Assembly (NCBI GenBank): GCA_964353115.1
Contig: CAYGUI010000082.1
Location: forward strand, 1 to 5,016
DNA length: 5,016 bases
Direction: 5' to 3'
Source of the DNA: CAYGUI01 sp964353115
Lineage (GTDB): Bacteria > Pseudomonadota > Gammaproteobacteria > JAGOUU01
Position 1 is the first letter of the stretch. Every line of letters begins with the position of its first letter. Shown here in pieces: positions 1 through 5,016 of the stretch. The notes beneath the pieces were generated by a model that worked only from the letters and a program-made list of their open reading frames with translations, was not told the origin of the DNA and did no database searches. A program made the position numbers and the translations under genes.

Positions 1-564
1 GTATTAAATAATGCAAAATATTTAACGCAAGAATTATTAAGTTTTAATGAATTAATAAATAATTATCTAAAATTCTGTAAAGACAGTAATTTTATAACCT
101 TGCAGGATTTTTATCATGATTTTTTTAGTAATTTAGGTAATGTTAAAAATAAGTTTAATAAAATAATTTTATTCGGCTTTGATGAAATTACGCCGTTGCA
201 AGAGAAGATTATTGATAAGTTAGGAATTATCGCCCCCTTTTGTAAAGGGGGCAGCGCCGAAGGCGCGGGGGTTTTTAGCGCGGGGAAGTGTAGCGCTAAA
301 ACCTTCCAAACCTTTGATGACGAAATAAACGCAGCTGTGTCGTGGGCATATCAAAAAGCTATTATTGAAAAACAAGATAGTGTAGCGATAGTAACGCCAA
401 ATTTATTAAAAAATCGCGAGAAAATAAAAAAAGTATTGGCGCAATATTTCTCAGATCGTCAAGATTATAATATTTCTGGTGGTACAGCTTTAAAAGACAT
501 TGGAATTATTAAAAATATTTTAATTTTATTAAAGTTTTTATACTACAAGAAAATATCATTATAA
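1..564 (+). CDS. AddB-like DNA repair protein, upstream fragment (5'-truncated by window, ends at internal TAA)
   Basis: The frame is open from base 1, so the true start lies left of the window; the TTG at 100 is an internal codon. The 187 codons match, from memory, the inactive-helicase part of AddB-like repair proteins (TIGR03623 type): a 'IILFGFDEITPLQ' segment at residues 55-67, then 'DDEINAAVSWAY' and 'VAIVTPNLLKNREKIKKVL', then 'YNISGGTALKD' near residue 160. In this family that region helps form the AddAB-type complex that processes double-strand ends. Residues about 77-101 are encoded by a GC-rich triple hairpin and look inserted. The frame stops at TAA 562-564, yet the same frame continues as the rest of the protein, so this is probably the front part of one interrupted gene, not a separate small protein. 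Family members are, from memory, about 850-900 residues, so roughly 100-150 residues should lie upstream. Confidence 0.8.
   Translation, partial: VLNNAKYLTQELLSFNELINNYLKFCKDSNFITLQDFYHDFFSNLGNVKNKFNKIILFGFDEITPLQEKIIDKLGIIAPFCKGGSAEGAGVFSAGKCSAKTFQTFDDEINAAVSWAYQKAIIEKQDSVAIVTPNLLKNREKIKKVLAQYFSDRQDYNISGGTALKDIGIIKNILILLKFLYYKKISL
229..303. repeat. GC-rich triple-hairpin element, translated in frame inside the AddB-like gene
   Basis: Three consecutive hairpins are visible. GCCCCCTTT (232-240) pairs perfectly with AAAGGGGGC (244-252) over a 3-base loop. GCGCC (254-258) pairs with GGCGC (262-266) over GAA. TTTTAGCGC (273-281) pairs with GCGCTAAAA (293-301) over an 11-base loop. By my count 45 of the 72 bases at 232-303 are G or C, in a very AT-rich gene. 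The element adds about 25 codons without a stop, between the GFDE segment and the DDEINAAVSWA segment. It looks like an inserted dispersed palindromic element of unknown family; it shares no evident sequence with the other two elements. Confidence 0.75.
562..564 (+). other. In-frame TAA interrupting the AddB-like gene
   Basis: Codons before and after this TAA are in one frame (1-561 and 565-2295) and read as one protein: ...LYYKKISL, stop, ELNILDISPYFAIFNN. The residues after it resemble the segment that follows the LL-rich helix in AddB-like proteins (a 'LL.SPY'-like stretch), so nothing seems missing or duplicated. A single base change from a sense codon such as GAA, CAA, AAA, TTA or TAT would explain it. 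No frameshift is needed. Sequencing error cannot be excluded. Confidence 0.75.
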
Positions 565-567
565 GAG

Positions 568-2298
568 TTGAATATATTAGATATATCGCCGTACTTTGCA
601 ATATTCAATAATACTTTTAATTACTTTAAAGATAATTATTATCGTGAAGTAAGCTTAGAATTATTTGTAAAAATATTTGATAAAGAAAGTAAGTTTAAAA
701 AAATAGAGTTAAATAATAAAAGTAATAATATAGATTATTTTTTAAAATTATTTGAACAAATTCTAGAAAACTTTGGTTTTTGTGAAAACATTATTTTATC
801 TAGTGAAGAGTATCAAATACTAAATAAATTTAAATTAGGTTTAGATAATTTGTTAATTATTAATAATATCTACGATAAAATTAATTTCCCCAAATTCTTT
901 AAATTAATTAATAAAATAGCAACAGATGTTTTATTTGAGATAGAAACTAGCAATCCAAAAATAGAAGTTTTAGGTGTTTTGGAGGCTGCAGGAATTAAAT
1001 TCAGTGCTCTTTGGTTTATGGGGTTAAATGCAGAGGATTGGCCAGCAAAACCAAGTCCAAACCCGCTATTACCAATAGAGCTTCAACGCGCGTATAACAT
1101 GCCGCACTCGTCCTGTGAGCGTGAGTTAGAGTTTTCTCGTAAGATGCAAAATAGGCTACAAAGTTCAGCGGATTTATTTGTCACGAGTTATTCTAAGGTT
1201 ATTGATGGGGTTGAGGTTGATCCTAGTCCTTTGATTGATCTGGATTCCCGCCTTCGCGGGAATGACGGAGTGCGTGGGAATGACGGAGTGCGTGGGAATG
1301 ACGGAGTGCAGCCATTACAGGTAGAGCCGTCATTGCGAGCGAGCGGTTGCGTTAGCAACAAGCTGAGCGAAGCAATCCAGTCCAATAATTTTTTAACTAA
1401 AAAAATATCAGATAACTTTGGGCCGAAAATATCGCACAATACTATAACAAACGGGATAAGATTATTAAATTTACAAGCAACATGTCCATTTCGCGCCTTT
1501 GCTGAAATACGCCTTGAGGCTTTTTATAATAGCGATTCGCTAAATTTTGGCTTGCCAAACTGGGAGCAGGGGATTTTAGTTCATAGCGTGTTTGAAAATA
1601 TTTTTAAAGTAATTAATTCCCAGCAAAAATTACTAGAAACTAATTCGCAAAATCTTGAAGAAGTAATAAATAAATCTATAAATACTGCTATTTTATATAG
1701 ACAGAAAAAATTTCCAGTTTTTTATACTAAAAATGTAGTTGAGCTAGAAAAAAAGCGACTTAAAAATATATGCCAAAAATGGCTTGAACTTGAAAAAACT
1801 CGACCAAAATTTGAAGTTTTACAACTTGAGCAAGAGCTGCTAATAGAGTTAGATAGTTTTAATTTTAAAATTAAACTAGATCGAGTCGATAAGTTAGCTT
1901 CAGGCGAAAAAATAATCATTGATTATAAAACTGGTGCCGCTAGTCTTACCGAATGGTTTGATGAAAGAATCTCTAATGTTCAGTTGCCGTTATATTTTTT
2001 GAGTGAAAAATCTAATGATTATGCTGCACTAATCTTTGCTGAAGTAAATGTTAAAAAAATTAGCTATTTAGGCGTCGGAGCTGATAATTATTTTCCAGGC
2101 GTTAAAAATATTTTAGATCTTAATAAAGCAAAATATAGAAATCTAACCTGGGATAATGTTGCTGATTTCTGGCAAAAAAATATTAATAACTTAGCAGCTG
2201 AAGCGCAAGCTGGTTGTGCTGAAGTTGCACCTAAAAATAGCTCTAGTTGCCAATTCTGCAATTTACAATCTTTATGTCGAATTTATGAATATAGTTGA
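568..2298 (+). CDS. AddB-like DNA repair protein, downstream fragment: PD-(D/E)XK nuclease with Fe-S cysteines
   Basis: This 576-codon frame carries the C-terminal two thirds of an AddB-like protein. Numbering from TTG 568: a conserved 'EAAGIKFSALWFMGLNAEDWP' region lies at about 139-159, followed by NPLLP. Cys306 in CPFRAF opens the nuclease domain, followed by G335-I-L-V-H339, Asp441, Asp452-Y-Lys454 (IDYKTG) and Gln472-L-P-L-Y. C561-x2-C564-x5-C570 closes it. Cys306 plus these three matches the four-cysteine Fe-S staple known in AddB, and the acidic residues with Lys match an active RecB-family nuclease. The inferred role is nucleolytic end resection with the AddA-like partner encoded next. 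Residues about 225-271 are repeat-encoded. The TTG lies 3 bases after the upstream TAA with no spaced Shine-Dalgarno sequence, and the next in-frame ATG (1018) is deep in the conserved part, so TTG 568 is a weak start. The frame is best read as the continuation of the gene at 1-564, expressed separately only by reinitiation or readthrough. Confidence 0.88.
   Translation: MNILDISPYFAIFNNTFNYFKDNYYREVSLELFVKIFDKESKFKKIELNNKSNNIDYFLKLFEQILENFGFCENIILSSEEYQILNKFKLGLDNLLIINNIYDKINFPKFFKLINKIATDVLFEIETSNPKIEVLGVLEAAGIKFSALWFMGLNAEDWPAKPSPNPLLPIELQRAYNMPHSSCERELEFSRKMQNRLQSSADLFVTSYSKVIDGVEVDPSPLIDLDSRLRGNDGVRGNDGVRGNDGVQPLQVEPSLRASGCVSNKLSEAIQSNNFLTKKISDNFGPKISHNTITNGIRLLNLQATCPFRAFAEIRLEAFYNSDSLNFGLPNWEQGILVHSVFENIFKVINSQQKLLETNSQNLEEVINKSINTAILYRQKKFPVFYTKNVVELEKKRLKNICQKWLELEKTRPKFEVLQLEQELLIELDSFNFKIKLDRVDKLASGEKIIIDYKTGAASLTEWFDERISNVQLPLYFLSEKSNDYAALIFAEVNVKKISYLGVGADNYFPGVKNILDLNKAKYRNLTWDNVADFWQKNINNLAAEAQAGCAEVAPKNSSSCQFCNLQSLCRIYEYS
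1258..1311. repeat. Three tandem 18-bp repeats encoding RGNDGV
   Basis: The unit GGGAATGACGGAGTGCGT occurs at 1258-1275 and 1276-1293 identically, and at 1294-1311 with the last two bases changed to AG. Being 18 bp, each copy adds six codons, and the protein reads RGNDGV three times apart from the phase offset. The first copy begins inside the right arm of the 20-bp palindrome, so the array probably grew by slippage or unequal exchange from the palindrome flank. Confidence 0.9.
1329..1380. repeat. GTCATTGCGAGC...GCAATCCAG repeat unit, copy 1 (in the AddB-like gene)
   Basis: The twelve bases GTCATTGCGAGC at 1329-1340 and the nine bases GCAATCCAG at 1372-1380 are identical to those at 4681-4692 and 4709-4717. 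ATTGC (1332-1336) and GCAAT (1372-1376) can pair as the outer arm. The unit is translated as SLRA (255-258) ... AIQ (269-271). Confidence 0.8.
2285..2298 (+). other. 14-bp overlap of the AddB-like stop and AddA-like start
   Basis: The ATG at 2285-2287 lies upstream of the TGA at 2296-2298 of the previous gene and is in another frame. The preceding 20 bases show no purine-rich Shine-Dalgarno run. The two genes should therefore share a transcript, and translation of the helicase probably relies on ribosomes finishing the AddB-like frame. Confidence 0.7.
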
Positions 2299-5016
2299 TT
2301 TAAAAAAGCGTGAAGAGGCGCTTAACCCTGCTAAATCATTTATTGTTAAAGCCCCAGCAGGCTCGGGTAAAACTGAACTTTTAACTAGAAGATTTTTAAA
2401 ATTATTAGAGTTTGTTGAGCACCCGGAAAATATTGTCGCAATCACTTTTACTAAGAAAGCTGCAAGTGAGATGAAATCGCGGGTATTAGCGCGTATTCGT
2501 GAAGATAAGTGTAATGATAAATGGGATTTACTGAGTAATCCGCATCGATTAAATATTATTACTATTGATAGCCTTTGTTCTAAAATTGCCAATTCTGCAC
2601 CGTTATTATCAAAGCTTGGCGGGCAAGTAAAAATTACCGATAATCCAAGTTTTTTATATCAAGAGGCTGTTGAGCGATTATATGCTTATGAAGAAGCTAG
2701 GAATTTTTTCTTGGCGCTTGATAACAATAGATTGTTAATAAATAATTTATGCCGCCACATGTTGGCCACTCGTGAGCAATGGCTGCCTTATGTTTTCTAT
2801 GCGAAAGATAAAGATTTTTTTATAAAGCAGGCTATTAATATTTTAAATAATATAAATGACTTTTTTTATAAAGAAATAAATGTTTTTTTTAAGAATTTTG
2901 ATGATTCTTACATTGATGATTATCTAGAATTTATAAATTTAATTTGCACTAAAAAAGGCAGTAAATTAGCTTTTAGAAAGCGGTTTTCTAAAGATTTAGA
3001 TAAAAATTATAAAGAAGAGTTAAGGTCTTTTATTGAAAGTATTATAAATAATAATAATGAAAAATATTTTTTAAGCCTCGCACAAATAATATTATTACTG
3101 CCTAATAAAGAGGATATTACAGCCTTATGGGGTAAATTACAGATTATCACTGACGTGCTGCCAATTTTAGTGTCAGAGCTTAAAATAATATTCAAAGAGC
3201 GCATGTTAATTGATTTTGTTGAAAATTCACTAAGCGCTAACTTGGCATTAGGAGAAGAGGATGAGCCGACAGATTTGTCTTTGATATTAGATTATAAAAT
3301 AAAACATTTGTTGGTCGATGAGTTTCAAGATACATCTTTGGCTCAATATAGTTTATTAAAAAAATTAACAGCTGGTTGGGAATATAATGATGGTCGGACT
3401 TTATTCTTAGTCGGTGATCCGATGCAGTCAATTTATCGATTTCGCCAGGCAGATGTTAATATTTTTCTTGAAATATCTCAATACGGAATTAATAATTTAA
3501 AACTTGAAAATATAGTATTAGACTGCAATTTCCGCTCAACAAATAATATAGTTTCGTGGGTTAATAATGTTTTTAACAGCATTATGCCAAAGAATAATGA
3601 CTTAATTTTAGGTAGCATAAAATTTGATCAAGCTATTGCGGTAAATGATAGCCTTGATAACACAGATGGAGTATTTGTTGATTATTTTCCTGATATGCTC
3701 GATGAAATATTATTTATAATCGATAAAATAAAAAATATAAAAAAATCAGATGATAATAAGTCGATAGTTATTTTAGTGCAAAGCCGAAATCAGCTGCCAG
3801 GATTAATTAAGCAATTTAAAGAAAATAATATCGATTTTCATGCGACGGATATCGATACCCTAGGTGATAAGCCATATATTCAAGATATTTTTAGTATTAC
3901 ACGAGCAATTTTGAATTTGGATGACAGAATAGCGTGGTTTTCTATTTTGCGTGCCCCATGGTGCGGTTTGAGTTTGAATCAATTGCATGAAATAGCAATA
4001 TGTGAAGGTCATATTTGGGATAACTTAAAAAATATTGAAGATGATAATCTGACTTATTTTTCCGAGGTTTTTACGCAAATTATGAAATGGCGCGGTAGAG
4101 TTAGTCTTTCAGAATTAACTCATAAAGCTTGGCAGTTGTTGTTAGGCGAAGAGTTGTATCCTGAAAGTTTTAGTGACATTAAAGTTTATTTAAATTTACT
4201 AAATAATCTTGATGTTACTAATGAACTGACAGTTGAAAAATTAGAGGAGAAGCTTTACAGAACGTTTGCTGATCCTATTAGTAAATCTGATAGTCCAATC
4301 CAAATAATGACTATTCATAAATCAAAAGGTCTGCAGTTTGATTATGTTTTTTTACCATTTTTGGCGCGCCGCCCACCAACTCCTGAGAAGCCATTATTGT
4401 TAAGACGTGAATTCGTTATGCCTAAAACAAATGGGCTTTTAATGGCACCGTTTTATATGTCAAAAGATGATGATACAAAACTTTATGATTTTCTATATTT
4501 TCTTGAAAGAAATCATGAAAAGAATGAAAGCTTAAGATTATTATACGTTGCAGTTACGCGCGCCAAGACCCATTGTTTTTTAACCGCTAATTTAACGTAT
4601 TCAGAAGAAAAAGAAGAATTTGCAGCTCCTGCTGCTAATAGTTTGCTTGGATTGATGTGGGGTGTGGGTGATATTTCTTTGTCATTGCGAGCCTGTACAG
4701 CAGGCGCGGCAATCCAGCAAGTAGGCTCCAAAACCCAGCAGGATGGATTGCTTCGTCGCTATACTCTTCGCAATAATGCTTTTAATTTTCCTGATAATGT
4801 ATTATTACCCGAGGAAAACCCTGATAATGCCGAATTTAAAATATCTTTTAATGAGCTATATGCGAAGCAGTTTGGTGTTTTTATTCATGAATTTTTACGT
4901 GATTTTGAGTTGAGTAATTTCAAAACTCCTGATTTTAAAAAATTAAGTTTTAGCAAAGAATTATTGATAAAAGCTCAAAATAAATTTGAAGCTAAACGTA
5001 AACTAACATCCTACTT
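2285..5016 (+). CDS. AddA-like UvrD/Rep-family helicase-nuclease (3'-truncated by window)
   Basis: A superfamily 1A helicase of the AddA/RecB/UvrD type: an ATP-driven 3'-5' translocase that unwinds double-strand DNA ends with its AddB-like partner. 910 full codons are present and the frame is open at the edge. Motifs in order: Walker A APAGSGKT at 23-30 (Lys29), Ia AITFTKKAASEM at 52-63, Ib RLNIITIDSLC at 88-98, II VDEFQD at 344-349, III VGDPMQSIYRFRQ at 376-388, IV NFRS at 415-418, V MTIHKSKG at 675-682, and VI VAVTRAK at 755-761 (Arg759). All key residues are intact. G864-V-F-I-H868 looks like the opening of the RecB-type nuclease region; its catalytic core would lie beyond the window, so nuclease activity cannot be judged. 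ATG 2285 is chosen because the family normally has only about 20 residues before Walker A. It overlaps the previous gene by 14 bp without a clear Shine-Dalgarno sequence, which suggests translational coupling. Residues about 800-830 are encoded by a palindromic repeat. The wording of the motifs favours gammaproteobacterial homologues. A gene symbol is withheld because addA and a generic recB-like name both fit. Confidence 0.93.
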   Translation, partial: MNIVDLKKREEALNPAKSFIVKAPAGSGKTELLTRRFLKLLEFVEHPENIVAITFTKKAASEMKSRVLARIREDKCNDKWDLLSNPHRLNIITIDSLCSKIANSAPLLSKLGGQVKITDNPSFLYQEAVERLYAYEEARNFFLALDNNRLLINNLCRHMLATREQWLPYVFYAKDKDFFIKQAINILNNINDFFYKEINVFFKNFDDSYIDDYLEFINLICTKKGSKLAFRKRFSKDLDKNYKEELRSFIESIINNNNEKYFLSLAQIILLLPNKEDITALWGKLQIITDVLPILVSELKIIFKERMLIDFVENSLSANLALGEEDEPTDLSLILDYKIKHLLVDEFQDTSLAQYSLLKKLTAGWEYNDGRTLFLVGDPMQSIYRFRQADVNIFLEISQYGINNLKLENIVLDCNFRSTNNIVSWVNNVFNSIMPKNNDLILGSIKFDQAIAVNDSLDNTDGVFVDYFPDMLDEILFIIDKIKNIKKSDDNKSIVILVQSRNQLPGLIKQFKENNIDFHATDIDTLGDKPYIQDIFSITRAILNLDDRIAWFSILRAPWCGLSLNQLHEIAICEGHIWDNLKNIEDDNLTYFSEVFTQIMKWRGRVSLSELTHKAWQLLLGEELYPESFSDIKVYLNLLNNLDVTNELTVEKLEEKLYRTFADPISKSDSPIQIMTIHKSKGLQFDYVFLPFLARRPPTPEKPLLLRREFVMPKTNGLLMAPFYMSKDDDTKLYDFLYFLERNHEKNESLRLLYVAVTRAKTHCFLTANLTYSEEKEEFAAPAANSLLGLMWGVGDISLSLRACTAGAAIQQVGSKTQQDGLLRRYTLRNNAFNFPDNVLLPEENPDNAEFKISFNELYAKQFGVFIHEFLRDFELSNFKTPDFKKLSFSKELLIKAQNKFEAKRKLTSY
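4682..4776. repeat. 95-bp palindromic element translated in frame inside the AddA-like gene (copy 2 of the unit)
   Basis: Outer inverted arms ATTGCGA (4684-4690) and TCGCAAT (4768-4774) bound the element. On the left, GCCTG (4691-4695) pairs with CAGGC (4701-4705), flanked by ATTGC/GCAAT (4684-4688/4709-4713). CAATCC (4710-4715) can alternatively pair with GGATTG (4745-4750). Its first 12 bases, counting from 4681, equal 1329-1340, and GCAATCCAG recurs at 4709-4717. It is translated as about 31 residues (SLRA at 800-803, AIQ at 809-811) between helicase motif VI and the GVFIH segment. This fits a full copy of a dispersed palindromic repeat, of which the AddB-like gene holds a shorter form. 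Confidence 0.82.

Larger units (their letters stand above)
1240..1380. repeat. Composite palindromic element (141 bp) translated in frame inside the AddB-like gene
   Basis: The element is bounded by inverted CTGGATT (1240-1246) and AATCCAG (1374-1380) and is exactly 47 codons. Inside are a 20-bp palindrome ATTCCC-N8-GGGAAT at 1244-1263 (8-bp stem, 4-base loop), three 18-bp direct copies at 1258-1311, and a GTCATTGCGAGC...GCAATCCAG unit at 1329-1380 whose core GTTGC/GCAAC (1346-1350/1355-1359) forms a small hairpin. It is visibly richer in G+C than its surroundings and falls in a linker before the nuclease domain. Such motifs are typical of dispersed small palindromic repeats; no transposase is present here. 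Confidence 0.82.

Noticed and set aside
232..276. Rho-independent terminator (GC-rich stems followed by TTTTT)
   Set aside because: The stems are translated inside a continuing gene, the T run is separated from the last stem by five G residues, and two further hairpin arms follow; the pattern fits a repeat element better.
562..564. Recoded stop codon or programmed frameshift
   Set aside because: The codon is TAA, not TGA or TAG; both sides are already in the same frame so no shift is needed, and no standard bacterial code reassigns TAA.
1258..1311. CRISPR array
   Set aside because: The 18-bp copies are directly adjacent with no spacers, and no cas gene is present.
1188..1439. Minus-strand open frame of 83 codons with repeated SFPRTP peptides
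   Set aside because: It is the reverse reading of the 18-bp tandem array and palindromes inside a well-supported + strand gene; the peptide repeats come from the DNA repeats.
1722..4731. Other minus-strand open frames (1722-1919, 2272-2592, 3007-3204, 3237-3431, 4513-4731)
   Set aside because: All are short, lie opposite strongly conserved helicase or nuclease coding sequence, and show no recognisable domain.
4682..4776. Insertion sequence or MITE with a recent target duplication
   Set aside because: There is no transposase frame, and I see no convincing direct duplication flanking the inverted arms; only the palindromic repeat itself is supported.

Overview
The window is an AT-rich stretch of bacterial chromosome, coding from end to end on the + strand. 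It holds two genes of an AddAB/RecB-type double-strand-break repair enzyme. The first is an AddB-like protein (inactivated-helicase/PD-(D/E)XK nuclease family, close to the 'probable DNA repair protein' group TIGR03623). The second, overlapping it by 14 bp, is an AddA-like UvrD/Rep superfamily 1 helicase that runs off the right edge. The motif wording in both (for example CPFRAF, APAGSGKTELL, VGDPMQSIYRFRQAD, ending in a C-x2-C-x5-C cluster) recalls gammaproteobacterial homologues. With the low G+C and the many palindromic repeats, I infer a host-associated gammaproteobacterium, possibly Legionellales-like. That placement rests on memory of the families, not on a search.

Layout: bases 1-564 are the middle part of the AddB-like protein, open from the left edge. 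An in-frame TAA at 562-564 interrupts it. The same frame reopens at once and continues to 2298 with the conserved PNPLLP-type segment, the nuclease core and the Fe-S cysteines intact. The AddA-like gene starts at 2285 and covers all helicase motifs (I, Ia, Ib, II, III, IV, V, VI) and the beginning of the C-terminal nuclease-like region before the window ends. There is no intergenic space, no RNA gene, no transposase and no CRISPR array.

The unusual content is three GC-rich palindromic repeat elements lying inside the reading frames and translated without breaking them. A triple-hairpin element sits at 229-303. A composite element at 1240-1380 contains a 20-bp palindrome, three 18-bp tandem copies (RGNDGV x3) and a GTCATTGCGAGC...GCAATCCAG unit. 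A 95-bp element at 4682-4776 lies in the helicase gene. The GTCATTGCGAGC...GCAATCCAG unit occurs in both genes in the same orientation and the same reading frame, giving SLRA...AIQ peptides. In both it falls just before the nuclease region. This resembles the coding-region palindromic elements described in Rickettsia (RPEs).

Working together, AddA-like helicase and AddB-like nuclease/Fe-S subunits would resect double-strand ends for RecA-dependent repair. Whether this copy works depends on the TAA at 562-564: it may be a recent pseudogenisation, a split but functional gene, or a sequence error.
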